From Dipteris shenzhenensis (Eukaryota; Polypodiophyta; Polypodiopsida; Gleicheniales): a stretch of DNA of 64,000 nucleotides. The position numbers and the translations under genes are program-made. The DNA is taken from the NCBI GenBank assembly GCA_047967505.1, contig CM106540.1; one strand, 5' to 3'. This document shows positions 11,206 to 23,240 of the stretch, in pieces. Positions within the stretch are counted from its first letter, which is position 1, and each line of letters opens with the position of its first letter. The notes below the pieces were generated by a model. The model was not told the origin of the DNA and did no database searches. It saw only the letters and a list, made by a program, of their open reading frames with translations.

Positions 11206-14200
11206 CTCCCCCTCGAGCTCAATCCCAATTCTTGCACACCAAGCAGGTCTCTGAACTTACGCAGCTTCTCTGCACCCAATGCCTTCGTGAATATGTCAGC
11301 TACCTGATCCTCTGTGCTGACATAAACTAGATCAATAAGACCTAGTAAAACCTTCTCCCGCACATAGTGATAATGCACCTCAATGTGCTTTGTTCTCGCA
11401 TGATAGATTGGGTTATTTGCCAAGTGTATACTGCTCATGTTGTCACAATAAATGACAACTGGCCCATCTGTAGACTAATGCATATCATAGAGTAGCTTAT
11501 GCAACCAAGCTACCTCACATGCAGCCATTGCTGAGCCATTGCTGCACCCGTGTACTCAGCCTCTGTGCTCGACAAGGCAACTGTAGGCTGTTTCTTGCTG
11601 CTCCAAGTGACTGCAGCACTCCCAAAAGAGAACACATATCCATTGGTAGATCGTCTATCAGAAATACTACCAGCCCAATCAGCATCAGTGTATCCATGCA
11701 ACTGTATCTGAACCCCAGCCTCATAAAATAGTCCATACTGCAATGTGGACTTCACATACCTGAGTATGCGTCTAGCCGCATCCAAATGCGGTTTCCTTGG
11801 AGCCTGCATAAACTGACTTACCAATCCAACAGCATAGCTTAAATCTGGCCTGGTAATAGTCATATAAATCAAACTTCCTACTATGTGTCTGTACATAGTA
11901 GGGTCTTCTAGAAGCTCACTGCATCCATGCTCAGCTTCACATTCTGCTCCAAAGGAACTGAAATAGGCTTACAGCCTGTCATCCCATATTTGGACAGCAT
12001 GTCCAATCCATACTACCTCTGCAAGAGCTGTATCCCACTTGGTGATCTAATCACCTCAATGCCCAAGAAATAACGTAGCTCTCCCAAATCCTTCATTTCA
12101 AACTTCTGCTTCAATAGCATTTTCACATGAAGGATATCTTCATCACTATCACCTGTGATGATCAAATCATCAACATAAATGACAAGCAGCATAATACCTT
12201 TCTCTGTTTTTCTCACATAGAGTGAGAAATCTGCCTTGGAAATCTGAAAGCCAATAGTGACAAGATACTGTCCTATCTTGTCAGACCATGCTCTAGGTGC
12301 TTGCTTCAAGCCATACAAGGCTTTCTTCACCTGCAAACAAACTCAGGATGAAGAGCATGAACATAACCTGGTGGCTGCTCCATAAAGACCTCTTCTTGCA
12401 AATCACCATGCAAGAAGGCATTCTTTACATCCATCTGATGTAAAGACCATCCCTTTGATGTAGCCATAGCAATGGCTGCTCTTACGGTTGCCATCCTTGC
12501 AACGGGACTAAAAGTTTCTTCATAATCAATGCCATATGTCTGTGCATACCCCTTGACAACTAATCTTACCTTGTATCTATTCACAGAACCGTCTGCATTG
12601 TGCTTGATCTTATAAACCCACTTATAGCCAATTGCATTCTTATCTTTAGGTAAAGGCACCAATTCCCATGTAGCATTTCTTCCAAGGCATCCATTTCTTC
12701 ATCCATGGCTTTCTCCCATTTTTCATTTCCCATGGCTTGCTCAAAAGAAGTGGGTTCTGGTTCCTGTATCACTTTGACCATATAGGCATAGTGAATGGCT
12801 GTAAATCCATCATATTTCAGCCTATCCACAGGATACCTAACCCTGGTAGACCTGCACAAAATAGGCTCACTTCTAGGTGCTCTCAAAACATCCCTGGTCT
12901 TCATTACTCCAGGTGTAACAATAGAAGGAATACCCAACTCATCATCAATGCTCTGTTCTGAGCCACTGGATTCACCATCCACATAAGAGTGACCTGCATT
13001 CACATCAAACATGGGCTGATCTACCTTCTCTTTTCCTTTTCGTGATACCTGCATACCACTCTCTGCATTGCTTTGAGGAGATTCTCCTGATCTCAATCTG
13101 CCTGTCCATGGCGAAGTATGTGAACCACTACTAGACGACACTGCAGGTCCACTGATATTTTGTGATTGCTGCTATGAATTCTGTGCAGCATTGCCATTTT
13201 GTGCATCTACATCAATCATCACATTTACTGGTTTATACCAGCTGCTCATCTCATCAAAAACAACATCTCTGCTCACTGTAAACTTACGAGTAGAAGGGTT
13301 ATAGCATCTATACCCTTTTTGCTACTGAGAATAACCAATAAAGATGCACTTCTCAGCTTTTGGATCCAACTTGGACCTCAACTCATCTGGCACATGGACA
13401 TAGGCAATGCAACCAAAAATTTTCAAATGAGAAATGTCTGGTTTTCTACCAGTATACATCTCCTCTGGCGTCATGCCATGTATTGCTGCAGTGGGAGCCC
13501 TGTTCATTATATAAACTGTTGTAGCAACTGCTTCAGCCCAATAATAATCTGGTAGATCTTTTCCATTTAGCATGGCCCGAGATACCTCTCCAATATGCCT
13601 GTTTTTCCTTTCTGCAATTCCATTTTGCTGTGGGGTATCACTGCATGAATATTGCTGCTTTATACCATGCTCCTGTAAGAACCTTGCAAACTCATTTGAG
13701 AGGTACTCTCCCCCTCCATCTGACCTTAGGCATTTTATTTGCAGGCCTGTTTCTTTTTTAACCATAGCTTTAAAAGCTTTGAAGTGCCCAAACACTTCGC
13801 TTTTCTTTTTCATAAAATACACCCAATGTTTTCTGTTGAAGTCATCAATAAATGTGACAAAATAGTGACAGCCTCCAATAGATGCAGCCTTAGTAGTCCA
13901 CACATCAGAGTGGATTAATTCCAATGGCTTTTTACTCTCTTGAACATGCCTAGGAAAAGGTTTCCTTGCCTGTGTCCCAAATTGACAGGCTTCACAAACC
14001 TTGTGCATTTCTGCAATCTTGAATTTAGGCAATCCTGCAACAATATTTTGGGCTTGCATTGATTTAAGTCGCTGTATATTAACACGACCAATGCGTTTGT
14101 GCCAGATATCAATATCTGCAACTACACCGGTTCCATGTGCAAACATTGCTGCACTCAATTCAGGCATGTTTGCATCCAGCGTAAACATCCTGCCCTTCTT

Positions 14201-15538
14201 CTTTCCTTTTGCTATCAAGCGACTGTTATTTTTCATATCCTCAACAAAGCATCCATGAGGATTAAATCTGAGCTGCAAGCCCTGCTCAACCATTTGACCA
14301 ACAGAAACCAGGTTCTTGGTGATGTTCGGGACATGAAATACATCGGACAGGTATTTCTTTTTCCCATCCTGCATAGACAAAGGAATTTTACCAATCTGCA
14401 CATTAGGATGTGCAGTATCATCACCAGTCTCCACAAATCTTGGCTTTTCCATTTTCCTTGCATCCTGCATCCATTCTGCATTACCTGTCATGTGGTTTGA
14501 TACACCTGAGTCAACATACCACACATCATTTCGTTCTTCTGCACTTGTCACAGAATTGGTCATATGCTGCACCATAAATAGATGCTCATTTCTGTCATCA
14601 CCCTGTCTACTGGAAGATGCATAGTTGCCTTGTTGCAATTTTCCATTCATAATGTCATTCTGCTTTTTGTAGCAGTCCTTAGCCATATGACCCATTTTAC
14701 CACAATAGTAGCATTCAACATTGCTGTTTGCATTTTGGCCTCTCTGCCATCCACCACGACCTCTTTGGCTCCCCCTGCCTCTAGAGTTACCACGTCCTCC
14801 TGCATAGGACTGGTTTTCTTGAGTTTGCTGCATATTCTGATTTCTACCATGACCTGCAGATCGGCCTCCTCTACCTCTACCTCTACCTCTTCCAGCATTT
14901 GAGTAGAAGACAGTTTCTTTTGAAGTTCCTCCTGAAGAAGATGCACCCCCATTTCTCTGCTCTTCAGAAATTAGAAGAGCAAACAACTCTTCAAAATCAG
15001 GAAATTTTTCACGGACGGCAATGGATGTCCGAAACTGTGCATAATCCTTTCCTAGACCATTCAAGGTCACAGAAACTAGATCATCATCTTCCACTGGCGA
15101 CCCAATGGAAGCAAGTGCATCTGCAATTTTCTTCACCTTCATGTGGTAGTCATTTATGCTCAAATTTTCTCTCTGCACATTGTGCAACTCTTGTTTGAGT
15201 TGCATTTTCCTGGCTTGCATATTTGTGCTGTACATTTTTGCCAAAGTATCCCATGCCTCCTTTGGCGTACTTGCATCCTGAATATGCACAATCATAGAGT
15301 CCGAAATGCTGATATACAGCCAGTACATAACTTTTCTAGCTCTCTCATGCCATCCTTTAAATCCCTGCATTTCCTGTTGATTAGGAACATTAGGAAGAAC
15401 AGGTTCTTCTTCATTTCTTGTAATGAACTCCCAATAGACTTTTCCCATAAGGAAATTTGTCATTCCAAACTTCCATGCCTAGAAGTTGTTCTTGTCAAGC
15501 TTTTCAGTGACAATCTACAAAAGAGAATCAGATGCCAT
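11166..15538 (-). pseudogene. Copia-1 gag-pol
   Basis: The frame starts at an ATG at 15,538 (MASDSLL, then TAG). In order it holds gag with a CCHC knuckle CYYCGKMGHMAKDC (about 14,700), protease with WYVDSGVSNHMTG (about 14,510), an integrase zinc region with CEACQFG, and an integrase core whose acidic residues lie in HSDVW, RSDGGGEY and GIAERKNR (about 13,920-13,600). Reverse transcriptase follows with MDVKNAFLHGDL and IYVDDLIITGDS (about 12,165), then RNase H with YTDADWAG and ALSSTEAEY, and the terminal DIFTKAL segment. A TAG after IFIGYSQ (13,322) and others replace glutamine. Two single-base deletions break the RT frame here (near 12,684 and 12,331) but not in Copia-2. An 11-bp duplication (agcaatggctc) breaks RNase H in both. 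The protein frame ends in the LTR. Confidence 0.92.
11206..11217 (-). other. Copia-1 polypurine tract
   Basis: On the element's strand the sequence ctcgagggggagtg directly precedes the 3' LTR. Such tracts prime plus-strand DNA synthesis. Confidence 0.8.
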
Positions 15539-16069
15539 TACAGAACACTGCAAAATATTTTGTCACTACAAAAAACACAGCTTTTGCCTCACACGGGCAG
15601 ATCTACAAAACTGACGAAAGTGGTATTTCACCACACAGTCACTTCCTAGTGACGATTTTGCATCAACAGGCAACAAGCATGATTCTGCAACTCCCAATAT
15701 CTCTGCACACAGGCATACGATGCAATTTCTGTGGCAACTTTTCACTGACTAGCCGAGCAGTGGTCGCATAGCCAAAACAGGGCCTTTTTCTAAGTACTTG
15801 CAAAGAACTTCCGCCTTCAAAACGGGCCCCGAAATGGCCTCGAATCAGAAAAATAAAGTCACTGAGGGCTTTGCCCATATCCTGTAGCATATACTGTGCT
15901 CTCACCACACCGCGAAGGGCGTCTCAATCTGAGACAGTGCACTCTTGCACTTCTGGCTGTGCTACCTACAGAGATTTGCTCCCAAACTCGAAATAGGAAA
16001 GCAACACTAGTCCTCTTACCAGGACACCACGAACTTGGTTTGCTTTCTTGAGCTCCTTACCACGAACAA

Positions 16070-16082
16070 GGCTCTGATACCA
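16070..16082 (-). other. Copia-1 primer-binding site
   Basis: On the element's strand tggtatcagagcc follows the 5' LTR without a gap. It is complementary to the 3' end of plant initiator tRNA-Met, the usual primer of Copia reverse transcription. Confidence 0.9.
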
Positions 16083-16434
16083 TGTGAAGATAGTGGGAGA
16101 GACGGAAGGAGTCTCACTTGTGACTTTCTCACATGCACAATGGGGGAATACACACAAAGGTGGAGGCTGAAAACAGTTTTCCTCTTCTTAGTTGTGAAAG
16201 CCAAAAGAACTCAAGTACAAAGAAATAGAAGAACCCTATATGTGGGTCTCAAACCAAACTCAACTAACTAAGGTGGCATACTAACTAAGCCACAAACTAG
16301 AGTAGATAAGGATAGCTGTCATCCAGCTATTATTCGTGGGCAGTGTACCAACCACGTCTGCAGCTAACAAGTCGGTGACATAAATGCACAACGGTCACCC
16401 TAGCATATCGCGAGTGGAGCTCGATATCTCAACA
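16083..16434 (-). repeat. Copia-1 5' LTR
   Basis: 352 bp with the same ends as the 3' LTR. About 97% identity between the two LTRs (counted by eye) implies an insertion of moderate age, before the arms were duplicated. Confidence 0.95.
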
Positions 16435-17559
16435 ATATTGCCTACAATGGAGGAATCATGGCAGAGCCACCTCCAGAGTAGCTACTCTCATATATTGCCT
16501 ACAATGGAGGAATTACACACACACTGAGCAAACCTCTCACACCTCATCAACAAGACATTGCTACAAAGAAAATGGGAGGTTGTGGAAGCCTGTGTCTTGT
16601 TTTGCAATCCTCTGTCTTGTTTTGCAGTCCTCTAAGGAGATTTCTTATAGAACAATCCATCCATTATGTATGAGCAGCTAATGTTGACCCTTACACCCTC
16701 GTAGTTAGTACCTAGGCAACAAACAAACAAACAAATTGAGATTTAAAGGAAGGTGCCTTTTTTTCCAGCCATTCTAGCATCTTTGGCTCTGTACTACAAC
16801 TTGGGATTCTTGAATCACACTAACGATAATAAAAAAGGCTATACATCATCATTAAACACAAACTAAATTAGTGGCTTGAATCTACCACTATCCCCAACTG
16901 GTAGGGATGATCATGCTTCAAAAGGGTGGCATATGTAGTGAGCACGTCTATAAATAAAATGGTGTTTACATGAAGCTGATCCAATACCATTTATGATGAT
17001 GAGCTAACTAAAGCTCTATAATAGAGAGGGATCTAATGAAGAAGATTATGATAAATAATTTGGAGTTTGAGCATCCAATTGTTTGTCTAGGTAACAAAAA
17101 GTTGAAGGAAAGGGAAGTGTCCCCCACCTCGGGGTTTCATTCATAAATATGTAACCATACCACATGGGTTCAACAAAAGGAATTTTTTTGTTCCATTTTT
17201 ACAAAATTTTCACATACAAAAGGGTATCATATAAAGGGGTTATCCACAATAAAGAAATGGCGTATTTTATTTATGATAAATTTACGAATAAGGGGTTTTA
17301 CAAATGGGCCTCAAATGCACATGATATAGAGGATCTACATAGTGACCCCCCTGAGCCCCCCACCATCAATTCTCTTGCTGCATCCCCCGCTTCACCCCTT
17401 CATTTACTTTTTAAACCCGAATCTCCACAATTTGATAGACCAACTCTCGAGTTCCTAGTTTTATAGACCAATTACTAAATCTTGAGGCCATGAGGTATGT
17501 ATCCTCCCTTTTTGACTAAAGGTTTTGAAAACTCTTTGAAAACAAAGATGATTGCTAGA
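16435..17559. other. Flank of Copia-1, no recognisable gene
   Basis: From 16,435 the target sequence attgcctacaatggaggaat occurs twice about 60 bp apart, so Copia-1 inserted into a short tandem repeat. A 100-codon open frame at 17,164-17,466 (plus strand) is also open in arm 2 (57,351-57,653, minus), but it has no recognisable domain and the arms are near-identical anyway, so conservation is no evidence of function. Confidence 0.5.
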
Positions 17560-20500
17560 TTATTCCTCCACTGAGAAATATATATCTTCCAAGAGATTTG
17601 CACGAGGTCGAAATGAAAATCCTAAACCCTCTTCATGCAGCCGAGAGAGCAAGCAATTATAGAGGAAGGATTTTATAGATCCTCCTGGACCATCAAGAAA
17701 GAAAACCTCACCTATCTCTTCATATATTGTTGCCAATATTTGATTGAAGGTAGGTCACTGACAATCATTTAGAGTTCTTTCCATCTCTTGAGAAATTTAT
17801 TTCTATTGCACAGAATCAAACATCCTCTCTTCTTGGAATAAATCATTTGTATTAGAGAAATACATTCCGTCTATAGTAGGTAATCCATTAAAATCTTCCA
17901 ACCTTTTGCCATGTTCCTGAAGAATTTGTTGTAAATGCAATAACGACTTCTTTTCTGCTATTGAATGACAATCAATTATATTCTCACCACTTAATTGCAA
18001 TGCATGGAAAAAATCATCTGAAAATGCTGATAAAATTTGTCCCATAAAAGTCCTGGATATGTGGGCTCATAGAAGACCAAAATTGTGACAAATAAATGTC
18101 TTAATTGCATGCTATTTTGATAGAACGAAGCTTCTTGCATACAAACAAACCACTCTTCATCACTTTCCAATAGACCTCTAGCTAAGCATGCCACTTTGAA
18201 TGAAGGATGAAGCTATCCATCAAAAGTTTGCAAATCATCAAAGGACTTACAACCCTTGCAAGTATTTAGCAACATACGCATGAAGTATTGCTCTCCAACA
18301 GATGATGAAACATTGTACATTTGACCGATACTGTTACCTGATTTTCTTTTGGTCCATTTCTTATTTGGCTTGTTCCAAACCCATTTTTTCTTGGAAAGTC
18401 ACCATAAAGTAAATTGTTTGCTTTGTATTGCAATTCATTGCATTGGAACCATTCAGTAAGAGTTGTTTTTCTATTTTGATCCCAATCCACTACATTTTGC
18501 AAATCATCATCATCTCAAAATATTACACTATTCATCATTGGAAGATGAACTTGCAATCTTTGGACATCTGGTTTTTCATCATGCATTTCATACTCGTAAA
18601 TCCTCCGCATGCTTATGAGCTGACACATACCGTGCATCTAAATACATGCTAATCTCAGCTATGATGCCATTGTTTGGATTGTTTGATTCACCTTGATCTT
18701 CTATAGGGTTTTCCATTTGCATCTTGGTTGTAGCCCTATCATGACCTTTATATACAGATTTGTACAAATATTTAACAGATGTGATAGTGGAGCAAACTTC
18801 AATATTGATGTGTGCCTTGTACTTCATTGATAGGAAAGGATTGAAAAAGGCACAATCCAACAATTGTCTACAACACCCTCTCTTACCTGTATCTTTCTAC
18901 CATCATCTCTACACATGTATACAGAATAACCATCATTACCCAAAATAGTACATTGAGAGAATGAACGTGGGTAATGTCGATTGCATTTGCCATCAATCAT
19001 GCAAGCAACAGAGGCATTGAATGCACCACATGGGCCGTGAACATTACATTGCTTGACAATTGCATGCAACTCAGGAAATAATGTCTCATCAGGTATTTCT
19101 ACACATACCAAGTGGTCATAGTGGCTAACCTCTGTAGGTTTATATGCACCTTCCAAAATCAATAGTATATGTGAGTGTGGCAAACCTCTCTTCTAAAATT
19201 CTATCCCAGAAACATATCCAGCTACTTTGCCAAACAAATTATCCTTCAAAATTGATTGCATCATATCTTTGTGGTTTTGATAGAAGACACGTGTTGTCAG
19301 ATTTGGACGGTCTTGTGCACTCTGCCCTGCAAAAGTCCTTCTGATATTTCAACCCATTTCAGATTGCAAGTAAATGTAATAAATAAATTAGGTTTTCCTC
19401 TTTTCCTTACAATTGCCATTACATCTTGATATAATTGGCACATATACCTTGGTCCTCCTATGAAGGATGATGGCAAGACAACTCTACGTCCTACATCATT
19501 GCCCAATAATTAAATGTACCATCATTTGAATTTACCATGTCTGTTAATCTTTGATAAACCTCTGCACGCAAAGATGCCTAACTGTTGTGTATCCATATTA
19601 ACCTAGATTCTTCCATGCTACTATATGCATAAACAATGTACTGTTGGAGTAATCTTCCCCCATGTAGAAGGCATGAATTTGCATATGTTCTTACTTGTTG
19701 CAAATGGTATGCATAATATTGTCTTTGTGTGACACACTTTTGCCTCTGTATATCATGCAATAATATGTGGCTAGGAACATCTCTATATGGCATGTTCACA
19801 TGCCCACCATCCTCCCCTCGAGGAAATAGAAGAACATACATGAGTGGCATGTATGATCAATGCAAATTAGATATTCTTTTGACATGTCCATTGCGGCTTA
19901 ATATTTGAATGTCTCTATTTCCAACATCATAGTCATCTCCTTGGCCTAGCATGATAGCTGCTACTTTGCTGGCAATTGGAACTAAGTATTGCCTAGATGT
20001 TGCACGACTCTCATAGATCACCATTTTTACATTTGCAAATGGATTTGTTCTCAAAACTTCCCCTACAGCTACCAATGTTGTTGCATATGGATTGCATGTA
20101 TGCATCATTCTTTGTAACTCTTCCAAAATGCCCTGGTCCAAACCAGGAATTCCTTTCAAACGATGTTCTAGTTTCATGATCCGTGTCATAAACATATAGT
20201 TTTGCAAACCGTGGGACCTCTTGTCTATTCTCATCAGGCAATAATGTACCAACATGATGATATACACTGCCATGAACTCGAAAGTTATGTATTCCTCTAT
20301 TTCCAATAAACCTTTTATCAATTTGAGCACCCAGGGAGACAAAAGCCATCACACTATTGTAAGCCCTTATATTCTTCTTAAATGCTTTCCATCTAGAGTC
20401 ATTGCAATGTAATAAATATTTCAATATTTTTGGTGGATCTTGTAATGGTAATAAGTTTACATGACCAACTTTACAGCAGTGCTTTCCCACAACTTGATCC

Positions 20501-20973
20501 ATGTTTGTTCTTGTTTCTTGCTTCCATAGTTTTGCATTGCAAAAGCTACAAATTTGATTCATAGGTCCTAGTGATTGAATTGTAGGAGCACAAAACACCA
20601 TTGGATACAGAGATGGGTGTTGTATATCATCTTTTAAAGGAAATTGAAAGAGAATAGAGAGACACTCATCTTTATTTGATATTGTACCCATGTTTCTGGT
20701 AGTGCGTTCTCTTGCTATTGATCGTCTAGAGGACCTAGTTGCAAGAATAGATATCCTTCTACTTGTGTTTGGATTCTCTGATGTATTTCTTTCTAGAGAT
20801 TGAGATTCTTGCAAATTCATTGCCCCATTAGAGAAGTATTCCACATTTCTCATTACGTTTGTAGTTGCATTTAATTTGAAGATTGTTCTTTGTCTAGCAA
20901 GATGACGATGTGCTTTATGTGTCAATTGCAAAATTCTTCTCTTATGAAGATGTAACGATTGTGGTTCCACCAT
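17560..20973 (-). pseudogene. Helitron Rep-helicase polyprotein, arm 1 copy
   Basis: Reading down from 20,973 (MVEPQSLHLHKRR): a Cys-containing segment CSFCNAKLW; the Helitron N-terminal region AYNSVMAFVSLGAQIDKRF ... FRVHGSVYHHVGTLLPDE (about 20,340-20,210); VIYESRATSRQYLVPIASKV; PLMYVLLFPRGEDG (about 19,840); the Rep region FITFTCNLKWVEI (about 19,370); HUH motif RGLPHSHILLIL (about 19,180-19,145); the tyrosine motif KYLYKSVYKGHDRA (about 18,780-18,740); and the start of a Pif1-like helicase with LNDCQRPAFNQIL and a Walker A variant GPGGSIKS (about 17,780-17,670; family consensus GPGGTGKT). A TAG sits just before KRGLPHSH where arm 2 has CAG. The helicase stops about 75 residues in, so most of it is missing. 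Several frameshifts lie between 17.6 and 18.3 kb. I could not define the TC and CTRR ends. Confidence 0.85.
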
Positions 20974-21231
20974 CTCCTAAAAACAAACATGACTATATAT
21001 TTTTCTATATCTTTCTTGTTGTTACAGTATTTGCTGAACTTTTTTATATTAAATTGTTCTTCTTCTAAATTTTTGTTATTGCAAATGAATCATACTAAAA
21101 GAATCTAAGTATGAGTTATTTAAGAGAAAATTTATTTCAAAATAGTATCTGCAATGTATAATATCAATAAAAGAAATCCAAGGTAAGTTCAAATTCAACT
21201 TGTTGCACCTTGGTCTAGCTTATGACTTAGT

Positions 21232-21585
21232 TTATTTTATTTTAACTTGTTCCTTTGAGATATTCAATTGCAGCCTACACACGATAGAGCCATCATTAGA
21301 TCTTCCTAGAAGATATTGCATTTGGTCATTTGTTGCCTTCATGCTATCTTCGATACAACAAATCCTTGCAATTATATTTTCTAATGATTTCCCCATAAAT
21401 CCTCTTATTGCTCTATCATTATCTGAATTTATTTTGTTATATAAGTAGTTCATATATTTTGGATTTATAGAATTAAAATTTTCATTGTGTTCACATAGAT
21501 CTTGAATGGACTTTAACTTGTTTTCAAAGACTATATCTTTTTGTCTTGAAAATGAAGGGATATTGGTGGATTGCAAATGAATCAT
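21232..21585 (-). CDS. Uncharacterised 117-codon open frame upstream of the Helitron gene
   Basis: An ATG-started frame rich in Asn, Ile, Lys and Ser (MIHLQSTNIPSFSRQKDIVF at its start), with a probably helical charged stretch (FENKLKSIQDLCEHNENF). It lies about 260 bp beyond the start of the Helitron polyprotein on the same strand and is still open in arm 2 (54,503-54,856). I do not recognise it. It could be an upstream exon of the Helitron gene, an accessory Helitron gene, or chance. Confidence 0.25.
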   Translation of the reverse strand: MIHLQSTNIPSFSRQKDIVFENKLKSIQDLCEHNENFNSINPKYMNYLYNKINSDNDRAIRGFMGKSLENIIARICCIEDSMKATNDQMQYLLGRSNDGSIVCRLQLNISKEQVKIK

Positions 21586-21918
21586 CCTAAAAGGATCAAA
21601 GTATGATTTATCTAAGATAATTTTGCCTATAATATAATTTCAAAATAGACCCATTGCTTATGAGTCCTTATTGTTATAATAATAGCTGTATTTGATTTAA
21701 AATATTTATTGGAATTTTTTCTATATAGGTTTAAGTCTATGTCCTTCCTAAAAGACCATTGTATGTAGACGTTTTTTTATAGCCATGTATTTAAATATTT
21801 TAATACTCTACTATTTCAACTATGACATTGATAATTAGCTTACTAAAGTAGTCAATATTTATCTACAAATTTATATGTATATGATAATCATTATTTTCTT
21901 ACATTCTGGGTGGCTTTA

Positions 21919-21949
21919 ACACACACACACACACACATGCACATGCACA

Positions 21950-21993
<44 letters not shown>
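21919..21993. repeat. (CA)n microsatellite
   Basis: About 75 bp of CA repeats with atgc and ata interruptions. The partner at 55,192-55,255 is shorter and has different interruptions. Confidence 0.95.
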
Positions 21994-21997
<4 letters not shown>

Positions 21998-22234
21998 TAG
22001 TTCTTATTAAAATATTAATCTTTTTTTTCTCATATATACATGTCACCTAGTTTGTTTGAGCAAGAAAACAAAATATAATCATAAACATTTTTAAAAGATT
22101 TTACATTTTACCTAACTAAATGAATTGCTAGTAGGAAAACAATTTTTATATAAAAAACTCTTTCTTTTACTTCATTTTATTATTTTAAAACACAGTGTAT
22201 ATATATATTTTAAAGATATATGTTAAAAAAAGTA

Positions 22235-22236
<2 letters not shown>

Positions 22237-22318
<82 letters not shown>

Positions 22319-22377
22319 GTAGCCCAAAAAATTTATTTTTGTTTTTGTGTTTGTTTGTGTGTGTGTGAGTTTGAGAG

Positions 22378-22443
<66 letters not shown>
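22237..22443. repeat. Two (GA)n microsatellites around a GT-rich core
   Basis: GA runs at 22,237-22,316 (about 80 bp) and 22,384-22,443 (about 60 bp) surround a conserved non-repeat core. In arm 2 they are about 53 and 32 bp long (55,501-55,553 and 55,620-55,651). The Ser/Leu-rich or Glu/Arg-rich frames across them are artefacts. Confidence 0.95.
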
Positions 22444-22446
<3 letters not shown>

Positions 22447-22984
22447 AATTTCACCAATGTGATTGAATGAAGGCGACAATGTGAGGTAATGGTTTAATAA
22501 TTGCTAGATATCCAATGATGACTATACGGGAGTAACTACAATGAAAAACTGATAAAGTTAGATTAAATTTGATTATGCATCTATATTTGTTTGGTACATA
22601 TTTCATTTTTTGTATGTCTATTTCTAAGAGATACATATATACATTGCATCTATATTGATATAGTAAAAAACAAATGGATGGAAGCAAAATAAATAAATAG
22701 GACCAACCAGATGTAATGGATGTCACAATGGGAGGTAATTGTTAAGTGAGGATCAAGATACTTTGATGATGATTGTATCGGATTACCTACAATGAAAACA
22801 TGCAGATGGTTGTTTGGCTAAACATGTAAATTCTTAGTTCCATGTAATTTATTCCAGTGCTGTTGGAGAAGCATATGAAGAATCATCACCTCGTATGATG
22901 AAGCCATGAAGCTGTTACAAAAATGTTCAATTCTATATTCTAAAAGCAGAAGTTCTCCATCAATATTTAATCATCACTTCACAT

Positions 22985-23240
22985 TATTCTATAATGAAGT
23001 TGTAAAAAGTTCTAGAGAAGAAAGCTCCTCAAGCATGCATTGTGCTTTTGTCAAGGCATTGCACTTGGCATACATGCCCTTATGAGAATTGAATAGCACA
23101 ATATTATCTTGCAGTGCTCCTACACTACCACATGTTTTCAAGATGCAAGTACAGATCATTGGATTCAGAGTATGCCCTTATGCTGCATGCATCCTCACCT
23201 TGCCCTACAGTGCATATCATGCAATCAATGTGCTCCTTCA
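22985..23240 (-). pseudogene. PPR fragment in tandem unit 1
   Basis: Minus-strand translation gives CILKTCGSVGALQDN, then YAKCNALTKAQCMLEELSS. This is the layout of PPR motifs in plant organelle RNA-editing proteins (usual form ACILKACGS...YAKCGAL.KAQ..LEELPS). It covers about two motifs, lacks any start or DYW domain, and cannot be functional. Confidence 0.6.

Larger units (their letters stand above)
10854..16434 (-). mobile_element. Copia-1: full-length Ty1/Copia retrotransposon (dead)
   Basis: The element is 5,581 bp with two 352-bp LTRs (10,854-11,205 and 16,083-16,434), each starting TG and ending CA on either strand. It is flanked by a perfect 5-bp target duplication, atatt at 10,849-10,853 and 16,435-16,439. 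A primer-binding site complementary to initiator tRNA-Met lies next to the 5' LTR and a purine tract next to the 3' LTR. The order gag, protease, integrase, reverse transcriptase, RNase H defines Copia. Copia-2 at 58,380-63,963 is the same insertion copied in the other arm. Confidence 0.95.

Noticed and set aside
14582-14902. Frames antisense to Copia gag
   Set aside because: They are the complement of a well-supported gag frame with zinc knuckle and have no features of their own; the same applies to the antisense frames at 13,199-15,771 and in Copia-2.
22185-22462. Long Ser/Leu-rich and Glu/Arg-rich open frames
   Set aside because: They are translations of GA and CA repeats with no unique sequence, and both strands are open for the same reason.
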